The notes below the pieces were generated by a model, which made no database searches, had not been told where the DNA came from, and worked only from the letters and a program-made list of their open reading frames with translations. Shown here one piece after another: positions 38,369 through 45,937 of a stretch of DNA of 64,000 nt. Origin of the DNA: an uncultured Fidelibacterota bacterium. GTDB taxonomy: Bacteria; Fidelibacterota; Marinisomatia; Marinisomatales; Marinisomataceae. The translations under genes were made by a program, and so were the position numbers. Position 1 is the first letter of the stretch. Each line of letters starts with the position of its first letter. Where the stretch lies: positions 200,001-264,000 of the forward strand of contig CACBFQ010000001.1 of the NCBI GenBank assembly GCA_902538565.1. Reading direction: 5' to 3'.

Positions 38369-38809
38369 TTAAATCAAATCCATTGCAAATGCTAGAAACA
38401 AAATCATCAAAATTGATCTTGATGTCCATAATATGGTTCTAATCCAGTTTGTACAAATTAACTTAGATAATTTTTCTGTATTTTTATCTTTAGATAATGC
38501 ATTATGTAAAGGCACTTGAATTAAAAATGTAGACAACCAAATCAATACAACTATAATTAAGTTTATAAGAAATACAGTTTGAATAGCGTTGTTGAAATTT
38601 TGATACCAAAGCATTATCGAAGTGACAAGCTCAGCAAACATTAATGGCATTGCCAAAATAGAAATTCTCATAGAATGAAAATTATGATATACTGGAAACT
38701 TATCTTTGGAAATGTACCTCATTGATGGATAGTGCACCAACTGTATAGTCCAAATTAAACCTACAGCAACAAATGATAATGCAAGATTAAATAGAAAAAT
38801 AAATGACAT
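38369..38809 (-). CDS. Four-helix membrane protein, unknown function
   Basis: A 146-residue protein with four predicted transmembrane helices (about 3-22, 47-69, 75-97, 121-143). The first helix carries LIWTIQLVHYPSMRYI followed by FPVYHNFHSMRISILAMPLMF, a pattern reminiscent of DUF1772/anthrone-oxygenase-like membrane proteins, where the HYP and YHxxH residues are conserved. The match is only suggestive. It directly follows the HMA-MauE gene with adjacent stop and start and may share its operon. Confidence 0.7.
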   Translation of the reverse strand: MSFIFLFNLALSFVAVGLIWTIQLVHYPSMRYISKDKFPVYHNFHSMRISILAMPLMFAELVTSIMLWYQNFNNAIQTVFLINLIIVVLIWLSTFLIQVPLHNALSKDKNTEKLSKLICTNWIRTILWTSRSILMILFLAFAMDLI

Positions 38810-39553
38810 CTAAACAAAAGTATAGTTAGTTAACATTGATATAGCCATTGCGATCATAATAATATTCTCAATGAATGTGGCTTCAGTCATAGGTAGTTTT
38901 AAAGCTGTACCTAAACACGCACATCTTATTGATTTCTTGTTTAATAATGTTTTTGTTACCCCAATCGTTGTGATTCCTAAAATAATTAGAGTAGTAATTA
39001 AAGCAATTTTAATCTCGAATCTCATCAACAACATTAACCCCAATCCTGTCTCAATAAATGGATAAATCCATCCATATATTGGCAATCTTTTTGCCAATGG
39101 ATCATACATTCTGAAAGATTCAGGAAAGCCTTTAAGATCTAACATTTTAAAAAAACTAAAAACTATATAAAACAATCCCATGAAATCCAACATTGCTTCA
39201 GAAGAATTCCAATTTTTAAGATTCATTAATATGCTTGCAACAGATATATAAATAAGTATTATAAAGAGGGGTTTAAGTTGTTGTAACTTAGATTTTTCTA
39301 TATCACTTTTGATGTTTGGCTCATTGATAAGTACATCGGAATCATCAACTACCTTTTCTTCAATATGGAATTTTGATGGTAAAGCGTTTTGAAGTTTTGA
39401 TATTTCAACATTGCTTTTCATAAAAATGATTGCTTCAGCTTTTTCGAGATTTACTTCAACAGATTCAATTTCCGGTATTTCATTTAAATTTTGATGAATA
39501 GTTGATTTACAACTACTACATGTCATTCCAGATATTGTATAAGTTTTTTTCAT
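38810..39553 (-). CDS. HMA metal-binding domain fused to MauE-like membrane protein
   Basis: A 247-residue fusion. Residues 1-65 are a heavy-metal-associated (Atx1-like) domain with the copper motif GMTCSSC (Cys12, Cys15). A linker of about 25 residues leads to four transmembrane helices of the MauE/DoxX-like redox family, with Cys210-x-Cys212 in RCACLGTALKLPM, the place where MauE-type proteins have CxCxG. The arrangement suggests metal-linked thiol redox chemistry across the membrane. A SCO protein is encoded divergently 34 bp away, and both could act in copper delivery to the oxidase. Function inferred. Confidence 0.82.
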   Translation of the reverse strand: MKKTYTISGMTCSSCKSTIHQNLNEIPEIESVEVNLEKAEAIIFMKSNVEISKLQNALPSKFHIEEKVVDDSDVLINEPNIKSDIEKSKLQQLKPLFIILIYISVASILMNLKNWNSSEAMLDFMGLFYIVFSFFKMLDLKGFPESFRMYDPLAKRLPIYGWIYPFIETGLGLMLLMRFEIKIALITTLIILGITTIGVTKTLLNKKSIRCACLGTALKLPMTEATFIENIIMIAMAISMLTNYTFV

Positions 39554-39587
39554 TTTGAATTATTATCCATTAATTTAAATACTATAA

Positions 39588-40220
39588 ATGAAAAACAAAT
39601 TAATTCTATTTGTGCTAGCCGCTACTCTTTTTATTTGGTATCAATTAACCAAGGTTGAGGATGAATTTGAACTACCCGTTTTTACTCCTGCAGATTTGAG
39701 ACCAACGCTCGTCCATCCTAGCCTTATTGGAAAAACAACTCATGAAATACCAAATTTTTCATTTACAAACCAATTTGGCGATGAAGTCAGTAATAGAGAT
39801 GTTGAAAATAAATTATATGTAGCAAACTTTTTTTTTACTTCCTGTCCATCAATATGTATCGATTTAACTAATAATTTAAAAATAGTTCAAAATGCTTTTG
39901 ATGATGAAATCATAATATTATCACATTCTGTAGATCCTGAGATAGATACTGTTGAGCGATTAATGAAATACCAAGAAATCAATGAAATAGATGGAAATAA
40001 TTGGTTTTTATTAAGGGGCGACATAGATGAAATCATTAAAATGGCACAATTGGGTTATTTCGCCATAGCATCCGTTGATAACCATGTTGAAAATAGTTTA
40101 ATTCATACTGAAAATATTGTCCTGGTTGATAATCAACAAAGAATAAGAGGAGTTTATAATGGTACCTCTGAACTCGAAATGAGTTATTTAATTGATGATA
40201 TTAATAGGTTGCTTAATTAA
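39588..40220 (+). CDS. SCO1/SenC-family copper chaperone (third copy)
   Basis: A 210-residue SCO protein with one N-terminal membrane anchor (about 4-20) and a periplasmic thioredoxin fold. Copper ligands Cys86-x3-Cys90 (CPSIC) and His173 (SLIHTENIVLVD) are intact. It is more closely akin in layout to the N-anchored SCO at 14416-15009 than to the tail-anchored one. It lies outside the oxidase operon, divergent from the HMA-MauE gene with only 34 bp between start codons, so the two promoters must overlap. Its 3' end overlaps the next gene by 4 bases. Confidence 0.92.
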   Translation: MKNKLILFVLAATLFIWYQLTKVEDEFELPVFTPADLRPTLVHPSLIGKTTHEIPNFSFTNQFGDEVSNRDVENKLYVANFFFTSCPSICIDLTNNLKIVQNAFDDEIIILSHSVDPEIDTVERLMKYQEINEIDGNNWFLLRGDIDEIIKMAQLGYFAIASVDNHVENSLIHTENIVLVDNQQRIRGVYNGTSELEMSYLIDDINRLLN

Positions 40221-40453
40221 ATCTTAAAACTATTTGATATCATATTCCCCATGCTTAAAGCAAATACAAACATAGCAATGAGGTGATAAACTGCTATATT
40301 CATTTTGTCAATATGTAGAAAAAATAATGTGATGCTAGCAACAAAAAAAATGAATTGAAGACAAAAGAGTATTTGATTTTTTCTCGATAACTCTGGAAAA
40401 AAAAATTTCAAAAAAATTAACCACTTAATAAACTTGTTTTTTAAAAACTTCAT
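40217..40453 (-). CDS. Small two-helix membrane protein
   Basis: A 78-residue protein with a basic N-terminus (KFLKNKFIKW) and two hydrophobic segments (about 29-47 and 53-72). No family is recognised. The ATG overlaps the SDR stop as ATGA, so it is translated as part of the SDR transcript. The third SCO gene converges on it with a 4-base overlap. Its size and hydrophobicity fit a small accessory membrane protein. Confidence 0.65.
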   Translation of the reverse strand: MKFLKNKFIKWLIFLKFFFPELSRKNQILFCLQFIFFVASITLFFLHIDKMNIAVYHLIAMFVFALSMGNMISNSFKI

Positions 40454-41211
40454 GGAACCAACTTTCTCACTGCTTCAATCCAAGCATCGTAATCAAATGC
40501 TTTACCCTGAATGTATTTTGCTACTTCTTTATGGGGCAAGATTAAGAACTTCTCTTTGTAAATGCCCTGAATAGCTTCTTCCGCGACTACATCAACTGAT
40601 AATAACCCGTCTTTTAATAATGGATGACTTTCTGGTAGTTTTCCAAATGATCTGACCATATCAGTATCAACTAACTGAGGACATAAAGCAGATACTTTAA
40701 TACCATCGTCTCCATACATAATGGAAAGATTTTCAGCTAGACCCATTGCAGCATGCTTTGTTGTCGCATAAGCTATAGCACCAGGCATATTTAATAAACC
40801 AGCAGCGGATACAGTTAACATAATATATCCTGAACCTTGTTTTTGCATGTGAGGAATCAGTACCTTAGCCGCATAAATGTGAGACATAACATTAACATCC
40901 CAATTTTTCTGCCAGTCACTTGTTGAAGTTTCTAATGTTCCAAATTGCTGTATGCCAGCATTTGAACAGAATAAATCAATCGAATTATTTTTATCAATAA
41001 TACTATTTAAAACAGATTGAAAATCATTTTCATTTGAAACATCAACGATATAACTGTCTGCGTTAATGGAGCTGGCAACCTCATTCAATGAACTACTAAT
41101 ATCAATCAATGATATTGATTTTGGAGATTCTTGAATTATTCGCTTAGCAAGCGCATAACCGATTCCATTTGCTGCGCCAGTAATAACGATATTTTTATTA
41201 TGAATGTTCAT
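40450..41211 (-). CDS. Short-chain dehydrogenase/reductase
   Basis: A 253-residue classical SDR. The Rossmann motif is TGAANGIGYALAKRI (about 11-25), the structural NAG motif is CSNAGIQQFG, and the catalytic set is Ser in TVSAAGLLN with YATTKHAA (Tyr-x3-Lys). An Asp following beta2 (LIDISS) suggests NAD(H) preference. The substrate is unknown. It lies next to the tRNA-Lys gene (11-base gap) and is coupled by ATGA to the small membrane protein downstream. Confidence 0.9.
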   Translation of the reverse strand: MNIHNKNIVITGAANGIGYALAKRIIQESPKSISLIDISSSLNEVASSINADSYIVDVSNENDFQSVLNSIIDKNNSIDLFCSNAGIQQFGTLETSTSDWQKNWDVNVMSHIYAAKVLIPHMQKQGSGYIMLTVSAAGLLNMPGAIAYATTKHAAMGLAENLSIMYGDDGIKVSALCPQLVDTDMVRSFGKLPESHPLLKDGLLSVDVVAEEAIQGIYKEKFLILPHKEVAKYIQGKAFDYDAWIEAVRKLVP

Positions 41212-41221
41212 ATGATTTTTG

Positions 41222-41293
41222 TACCCCAGGAAGGACTCGAACCTACAACCAATGGCTTAAGAGGCCACTGCTCTACCATTGAGCTACTGAGGC
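41222..41293 (-). tRNA. tRNA-Lys (anticodon CTT), with irregular stems
   Basis: The complement of 41222-41293 folds as a 72-base tRNA without encoded CCA. The D arm is GCTC/GAGC. The anticodon stem GTGGC/GCCAT closes the loop CTCTTAA, whose anticodon CTT reads AAG (Lys). The T loop TTCGAGT is normal. Irregularities: the acceptor closes with a G1-U72 wobble and has a U4-G69 wobble, and the T stem GTAGG/CCTTC contains one U-U mismatch. The discriminator base is A, as expected for Lys. Confidence 0.9.
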
Positions 41294-41342
41294 ATTATCT
41301 CTAAAGCTAAAATAATAAATATGATATGAAATTACTAACTAA

Positions 41343-41555
41343 CTATGCTGCTGATACATTGACTGCTTTGTCCCCTCTATCATCAGATTCAATCTCAAAC
41401 TCAACCGCTTGGTCTTGTTTAAGAGTTTTGAAGTCATTTTCAGACACGATGCTAGAGAAATGTACAAAAACGTCCGTTCCATCTTCTTTAGTGATGAATC
41501 CGTAACCTTTTTTGTCATTAAAGAACTTTACAGTACCTTTTTCTTTGTCACTCAT
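41343..41555 (-). CDS. csp: Cold-shock domain protein (CspA family)
   Basis: A 70-residue single-stranded nucleic-acid-binding protein consisting of one cold-shock domain. RNP1 is KGYGFIT and RNP2 is VFVHFSS, both intact, and the [14 protein letters not shown] opening is classic. The start is placed at 41555, which gives standard CspA length; an upstream in-frame ATG would add 13 atypical residues. The only ribosome site is a weak AGAG. Charged N-terminal residues (MSDKEK) are common in this family. A candidate promoter lies at 41593-41621. Confidence 0.94.
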   Translation of the reverse strand: MSDKEKGTVKFFNDKKGYGFITKEDGTDVFVHFSSIVSENDFKTLKQDQAVEFEIESDDRGDKAVNVSAA

Positions 41556-41592
41556 TTTTTTCTCTTTGTTAGTTAATAAAAATTTATGGAGC

Positions 41593-41621
41593 AATATAAT
41601 TAGTTATTTAAGTAATACCAA
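41593..41621 (-). promoter_or_regulatory. Candidate promoter of the csp gene
   Basis: On the minus strand TTGGTA (41616-41621) and TATATT (41593-41598) are separated by exactly 17 bp, giving a start about 30 bases upstream of the csp ATG. The -10 matches 5 of 6 and the -35 4 of 6 bases. The leader is short compared with the long cspA leader of E. coli, so cold control by a structured 5' UTR looks unlikely. Confidence 0.5.
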
Positions 41622-41635
41622 TGAAATAAAATCTT

Positions 41636-42196
41636 TTAAGTTTTGCTTTGTGATGTTAAAAAATTTGGAGTTTTAGAAAATACAAGCTGATAAGCGCCAA
41701 ATAGTAATGCAGAATAAACTAAGTCACCAATTATTGAGGTACTGTAAAAAGGTAGCGCCAAAGAGTAGCATTGAACTAGTCCTATCAAAGTCTTTGCATA
41801 CATTGGACTAAATGCCCATACTCCAAAGTTTGAAATAAGATAAAAAATTGTAGATCCAGATAAGCTTGCAAGAACAATTTTTCCTGCAGAGATTTTATTT
41901 AAAAATGAACTACCCATGAGAGCAACCAATACAATTGCACCGTATGTCCATATCATTCCAGAATTAAATATTGTGAAATCTGCAAAGTATCCTGCATATA
42001 TATAGTTATTTATAAATAAATCACTTAGCCAAAATCCAACAAGAGGTATCATAATAGCTAGAAACTTATTTGATAAAGAATAGCTAGAAAGTAATGTTAC
42101 TGCAATTAATGGAGTAAAATTGTACGGATGAGGTAAAATTCTACCAAGAAGTATAATTGCTATAAATAAAACTATTAGTAATAAATTTTTCTTCAA
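41636..42196 (-). CDS. DUF6580-like membrane protein coupled to Ni-SOD
   Basis: A 186-residue polytopic membrane protein with five to six helices, starting LLGRILPHPYNFTPLIAVTLLSSY and including GFWLSDLFINN and SNFGVWAFSPMYAKTLIGLVQCYSLALPFYSTSIIGDL. This matches what I know as DUF6580, a putative transport protein resembling small ECF S components. It starts with TTG that overlaps the sodN stop (TTGA), so it is translated from the same mRNA. The pairing suggests nickel or another substrate import in support of the Ni-SOD; this is inference. Confidence 0.75.
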   Translation of the reverse strand: MKKNLLLIVLFIAIILLGRILPHPYNFTPLIAVTLLSSYSLSNKFLAIMIPLVGFWLSDLFINNYIYAGYFADFTIFNSGMIWTYGAIVLVALMGSSFLNKISAGKIVLASLSGSTIFYLISNFGVWAFSPMYAKTLIGLVQCYSLALPFYSTSIIGDLVYSALLFGAYQLVFSKTPNFLTSQSKT

Positions 42197-42669
42197 TTGA
42201 GTTCTCTTAAATGTTTTTTACCATGATCATCAAAATATAAGTTAACAAATTTGTTCAAATTATCTAACAGTGATGTGGTATTATTTGTATTTAAAGTTTG
42301 CTTACATTTCATTGCATCTAATAAAATATTGTGCAAAGCAGTTAATTGCGCATGATACAAGTCTTTACTTTCCTTTGAATCGTCTTTCAGCTTTATTCTT
42401 TGGGTTAAAAAATATTCACTAACTATATTTTGAATTTCTTGCGCATGCTCTTCTTTATTAATAATCCATCTAGTCACTTGATTTTGCTGTTCAAGATCGT
42501 TTTGATTCGATGCTATATAATTCATCGATTTCAAGATTGTTAAAGTATGCTCTTCAATCATCTTTACTCTCATTGTGTCATCGTAAACTCCACATGGAAT
42601 TTGACAATGAGCATTAAGTTGTGTTAAAGACAACAATAAAGCTGTGAAAATAAAACTTAAGAATTTCAT
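42193..42669 (-). CDS. sodN: Secreted nickel superoxide dismutase
   Basis: A 158-residue Ni-SOD precursor. Residues 1-20 are a Sec-type signal peptide ending LNA; the mature chain would begin HCQIPCGVYDD, the nickel hook HCxxPCGxY in which His1, Cys2 and Cys6 bind nickel. The rest is the four-helix bundle of the family (RVKMIEEHTLTILKSM; VTRWIINKEEHAQEIQNIV; LHNILLDAMKCKQ). Cleavage by signal peptidase would expose the essential N-terminal His without the dedicated protease (SodX) used by Streptomyces-type enzymes. It follows the sulfotransferase gene by 9 bases and is coupled to the DUF6580 gene. Confidence 0.92.
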   Translation of the reverse strand: MKFLSFIFTALLLSLTQLNAHCQIPCGVYDDTMRVKMIEEHTLTILKSMNYIASNQNDLEQQNQVTRWIINKEEHAQEIQNIVSEYFLTQRIKLKDDSKESKDLYHAQLTALHNILLDAMKCKQTLNTNNTTSLLDNLNKFVNLYFDDHGKKHLRELN

Positions 42670-42678
42670 GAAAGAAAA

Positions 42679-43782
42679 TTATACAAAGTATTCTTGATAT
42701 ACAAAATCAAAATCGTTTAAAATTTGTTTTTTGGTTAAACCATAATCTTCAATGGTCTTATTTTGATGTTTTTTAATGTATTTCTTTGATGCATAATCTG
42801 AAACTTGTTTTTGAAATTTCTGTGTCATTTTTTTACCAGTAAATTTGTAAAATGACTTAATGCTGTTTTCTAAATCGTTTGTAATTTGAGCGTAAGTCAA
42901 TGTTATAAATTGTTTTTTATAAAGTTTTGATTTTACTTTTTCAGTTTCTTTATACCATTCAACTATTTCAGCATAAGTTTCTTTCCTTAATAACTTTATT
43001 TCTTTATCAGAAAGAAGATTTCCAAATTTTACATTTTCCTGAAGCGAAAAATAGGAGGGTATAGTCTCTAATGGATCTCGAACTAAAAAAACAAATTTTG
43101 CATCTGGAAAAACTCTTAGAATTGAATCAATTTTAAATATAAAAGGATTAGATTTTGATAAGTGTGGTTTATTTTTATGTAAAAATGCCTGTCTTTGAAA
43201 AAAATCTTTACAAAACAACATGGATTTAATATTTCTATTTTCATTTTTAGAGCTATCTCTATAAACATGCTTCATAAAATCTTTCGTTTTTGAATCAAAT
43301 TTTAACCATGGAATAAAATGATTAGACACCCACAATGAATCTAGCTTATGAATGAAAAGAAGCATTTCATCTTCTTCAATATTGTCAAGCTTAACCTGAT
43401 GACCTTTATTTTTCTTCTCAATTTGATCAATTTTAAAATATGTTAACGCATATGATAAGATTGAAAGAAATTTTCTTAAGGATATAGATGGTATAATCAA
43501 ATCCCAAGTTTTAGAAGTTGAAAACTGCTTTGAACTTGCTAAAAGCTTATGAAAAAATGTTGTACCGCTCCTGTTTACTCCCATAATAAACACAGGTTCT
43601 TTAACTTTAGCTTTTTCAAATTCTGGGACTAAAATATAGTCTAAGAATAGAAAAATTCTATTAATGATAAGTAATACTGGATAAAGAACAAGGAATAAGA
43701 TGAAGAATAAATATTTTTTATGACGAAATAATACTGTTAGTGATGTACTATAAATTCCAAAAGTAGAATTTGATTGAAACAT
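42679..43782 (-). CDS. Sulfotransferase family protein
   Basis: A 367-residue PAPS-dependent sulfotransferase of the Sulfotransfer_3 type. After an N-terminal hydrophobic helix (about 22-46) comes the 5'-phosphosulfate loop EPVFIMGVNRSGTTFFHKLL, and the 3'-phosphate motif is KFVFLVRDPLETIPSYFS near residue 232. The catalytic His/acidic residues are not assigned. The N-terminal helix suggests membrane attachment and a lipid or glycan acceptor. It lies in the same strand as sodN (9 bases) and 14 bases after the lysine-rich gene. Confidence 0.85.
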   Translation of the reverse strand: MFQSNSTFGIYSTSLTVLFRHKKYLFFILFLVLYPVLLIINRIFLFLDYILVPEFEKAKVKEPVFIMGVNRSGTTFFHKLLASSKQFSTSKTWDLIIPSISLRKFLSILSYALTYFKIDQIEKKNKGHQVKLDNIEEDEMLLFIHKLDSLWVSNHFIPWLKFDSKTKDFMKHVYRDSSKNENRNIKSMLFCKDFFQRQAFLHKNKPHLSKSNPFIFKIDSILRVFPDAKFVFLVRDPLETIPSYFSLQENVKFGNLLSDKEIKLLRKETYAEIVEWYKETEKVKSKLYKKQFITLTYAQITNDLENSIKSFYKFTGKKMTQKFQKQVSDYASKKYIKKHQNKTIEDYGLTKKQILNDFDFVYQEYFV

Positions 43783-43796
43783 TCAGGAATAACTTC

Positions 43797-44009
43797 TTAT
43801 TCTTTATCTTTCTTTGTTGTAGCTTTTTTCTTTGGTGCTGCTTTTTTAGGTGCAGTTTTCTTTTTTGGATCCGCTTTCTTTTTCGGTGCAGCTTTTTTAG
43901 GCTTTGTTTCTACAACTTTTTTATTTTTAAGTAGTTCAGCTCTTTTTGCTTTTAAACTTAAACGTCTTTTCTTCTGTTTGCGCTTTGCAATTTTTTGTTT
44001 TTTATTCAC
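43797..44009 (-). CDS. Small lysine-rich basic protein
   Basis: A 70-residue, extremely basic protein. The N-terminal half (KKQKIAKRKQKKRRLSLKAK and RAELLKNKK) is helical and ribosomal-protein-like; the C-terminal half is a P/A/K repeat (KPKKAAPKKKADPKKKTAPK) like histone H1 or Hc1 tails. It probably binds nucleic acid, either rRNA or DNA. It starts with GTG overlapping the stop of the 36-aa gene upstream (GTGA). A 84-codon open frame on the opposite strand is only its shadow (Lys codons read as Phe). Confidence 0.72.
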   Translation of the reverse strand: MNKKQKIAKRKQKKRRLSLKAKRAELLKNKKVVETKPKKAAPKKKADPKKKTAPKKAAPKKKATTKKDKE

Positions 44010-44116
44010 TTTGATTTATCTCCCTTGAAAATCATAATATAGAGGGCAATATGTGCAGCTACAAATACTACAAAAAAGTATAATGGAAATAATAAATCAT
44101 GCCAAAAGTTACTCAT
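44006..44116 (-). CDS. 36-residue single-span membrane protein
   Basis: A short gene too small for usual gene callers. The ATG at 44116 has AAAGGA 6 bases upstream. It encodes MSNFWHDLLFPLYFFVV at the start, one long hydrophobic helix, and a KGDKSK tail, in a positive-inside orientation with the C-terminus in the cytosol. The stop TGA overlaps the GTG of the lysine-rich gene (GTGA). Good ribosome site, coding-like composition and coupling support it as real. Function unknown. Confidence 0.65.
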   Translation of the reverse strand: MSNFWHDLLFPLYFFVVFVAAHIALYIMIFKGDKSK

Positions 44117-44128
44117 AAAAATCCTTTC

Positions 44129-44641
44129 TTATTTTAAGTCTCTTTTTAAAAATTGAACTTCTACAGAATAGTCATAACTCTCCAAAGTTCCGCCTTCTGT
44201 AAATTGCGAACCACATTCTTCAAAATCAAACCTTTTATGAAATCTAATTGAACCTGGGTTGGGTGGCATTATATTTACTTCACATAAAATAGAATCATAT
44301 CCCTCCAACGCTGAAAAATAAATTAAATCAGTATAAAGAGCAGATCCAATCTTCTCATTTTGAAATTTTGGAAGCACTGAAATACGATCAATATATACAA
44401 AATTTGAATATCTTTTAGATACCCATTGATAATTTGGGCTATCATATTCTTTATCTTCAGGAAGGCAAAGCAAAAATCCCGCAAATTCATTTTTGAATTT
44501 GGCAACTTTACAATAATTGGCTTGATTTAAGAGCAATTCAAGTCTTTCGTTTTTCAAAAAACCTACCTGTGGTCTATTAATATTATTTGACTCAAGAATG
44601 AAATCAAATATATCCTCAGAAAAATCAATCAATGTGATCAT
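44129..44641 (-). CDS. GNAT-family N-acetyltransferase
   Basis: A 170-residue acetyltransferase of the GNAT fold. The central strand and acetyl-CoA loop are seen in YIDRISVLPKFQNEKIGSALYTDLIYFS, where QNEKIGSAL stands for the usual Q/RxxGxG/A pyrophosphate loop, followed by ILCEVNIMPPNPGSIRFHKRFDFEECG, the typical motif-B end. The substrate cannot be predicted; both small molecules and protein N-termini are possible. It overlaps the MORN-type gene by 17 bases. Confidence 0.85.
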   Translation of the reverse strand: MITLIDFSEDIFDFILESNNINRPQVGFLKNERLELLLNQANYCKVAKFKNEFAGFLLCLPEDKEYDSPNYQWVSKRYSNFVYIDRISVLPKFQNEKIGSALYTDLIYFSALEGYDSILCEVNIMPPNPGSIRFHKRFDFEECGSQFTEGGTLESYDYSVEVQFLKRDLK

Positions 44642-45143
44642 TATTTTCTGCTAAATCCTTTCCGCCATTACATACTACAGAGCCTTGAATACCATACTTC
44701 CTGCCCTTATTATATATATACTTATACATGAGATCGCCATTCACATCCCAAGCTTTTTGCTCACCATCTTCAAGACCATTTTCATACTGTTTATGAGTAA
44801 ATAAACTACCATTTTGATGCCACTGAAAATGTTCTCCAACACTCATATCTTTTTGAAATTGAAAGCTATATTTTTTGTTACCATTTGGCCACCATCCTTC
44901 ATGTCGACCATTTTTTAGTCCATTTTTATATTTTTTTTTGGATTTGATTGTTACATCGTCAATATACATTATTGTGATGGTTCCAGAAAATTCATTAATG
45001 CGTACGTAACGAGGTATTTCTAATCCATCTATAAGTTCATACTCTGTTACTACAATCTTATTTTGACAGGAAAATAATAGTAAAGAAGAAATAAGTATTA
45101 CAAACTTAGTTGGTATAGTATCCGCCACCATTAAGCGATCCAT
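44625..45143 (-). CDS. MORN-like repeat lipoprotein
   Basis: A 172-residue lipoprotein with lipobox Cys near residue 26 (LLLFSCQ) and a C-terminal run of MORN-like repeats (KNGRHEGWWPNGNKKYSFQF; HFQWHQNGSLFTHKQYENG; EDGEQKAWDVNGDLMYKYIY). Such G-x-x-x-x-W-x-x-N-G repeats occur in YwqK-type proteins and many FCB lipoproteins; biochemical function is unknown. I place the start at 45143, which has AGAGGT 5 bases upstream and still overlaps the YHYH gene by 38 bases. An earlier Met 18 bases upstream is less well supported. Confidence 0.78.
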   Translation of the reverse strand: MDRLMVADTIPTKFVILISSLLLFSCQNKIVVTEYELIDGLEIPRYVRINEFSGTITIMYIDDVTIKSKKKYKNGLKNGRHEGWWPNGNKKYSFQFQKDMSVGEHFQWHQNGSLFTHKQYENGLEDGEQKAWDVNGDLMYKYIYNKGRKYGIQGSVVCNGGKDLAENNDHID

Positions 45144-45900
45144 ATTTACCTCTAAACCCACCTAACAAGTATGGTGAAGTAGAGGTAGCATGATAATGAT
45201 ATATACCTTCCTGATACTCATCGGTTGCATGAAAATGCCCATTTAGTTCATCAAGATTTGATGGATATTGGTCGTTTGATTGTTCTGTTGGGCCATAAAT
45301 TGGAAAACCATCTAGAGAATATCCAATCAACATTGAAGAACTATTATTTGAAGTAAGATATTTTGGCTCCCAATGATAATGATATTGACCAGTTTGCTGA
45401 GGATGACCAAAATAAAAATCAAAGGAAGGTATTTCATTATCTAGCGGTTGATTATTTGGCCCTGCATATTGATTAAAAAATGGTACTCCACTAATTGAAA
45501 CGCCAATGGGTCCTAAAGGCGTACTTGAAACTGATCCTGAAATTGCAGGATTTAATGGAATATAAAATTTAAAATTTTGCTCAGAAATTTTATTTGGATT
45601 TACAGTCATTCCAGAGTGAGGACTAGAATAGTTTACATGTCCAGCGCCCCAATAAGGAGAAGAATGATTTGGAACTCCAGTAGATTCAACAATCACATAA
45701 TCTCCTGAAACATAAACATCGGTATACTCAGAAATAAATTTAGTAAATCCAGCTGGTAATTCTGTATTATCAGAACCACCGCCCATATTATTATCTCCAT
45801 TATCTATATTATAAGATGATGTTGAAGAAGAATCGCAATTGTAAAGAAACAGAGCAGTAAAGATATTCAATAAATAATTTTTGTAAAATTTTATTTTCAT
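45106..45900 (-). CDS. YHYH-domain lipoprotein
   Basis: A 264-residue lipoprotein with lipobox Cys near residue 22 (LFLYNCDSSS), an S/N/G-rich linker and a YHYH domain. The name-giving motif appears twice, at GQYHYHWEPKYL and GIYHYHATSTSPYLLGGFRG, with GYSLDGFPIYGP between, as in the family. Histidine pairs suggest metal binding, but no enzyme activity is established. It may be surface exposed in this Gram-negative. It is transcribed with the MORN-type lipoprotein, which overlaps its 3' end. Confidence 0.87.
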   Translation of the reverse strand: MKIKFYKNYLLNIFTALFLYNCDSSSTSSYNIDNGDNNMGGGSDNTELPAGFTKFISEYTDVYVSGDYVIVESTGVPNHSSPYWGAGHVNYSSPHSGMTVNPNKISEQNFKFYIPLNPAISGSVSSTPLGPIGVSISGVPFFNQYAGPNNQPLDNEIPSFDFYFGHPQQTGQYHYHWEPKYLTSNNSSSMLIGYSLDGFPIYGPTEQSNDQYPSNLDELNGHFHATDEYQEGIYHYHATSTSPYLLGGFRGKYGSLNGGGYYTN

Positions 45901-45937
45901 AATATTGATTATATAACGTTTATTTTAAAAGTGCAAT

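Noticed and set aside
43774-44028. 84-codon plus-strand frame rich in Phe, Gly and Ala, looking like a membrane protein
   Set aside because: It is the complement of the lysine-rich gene; Lys codons (AAA/AAG) read backwards give Phe/Leu. The minus-strand gene has coupling and a ribosome context.
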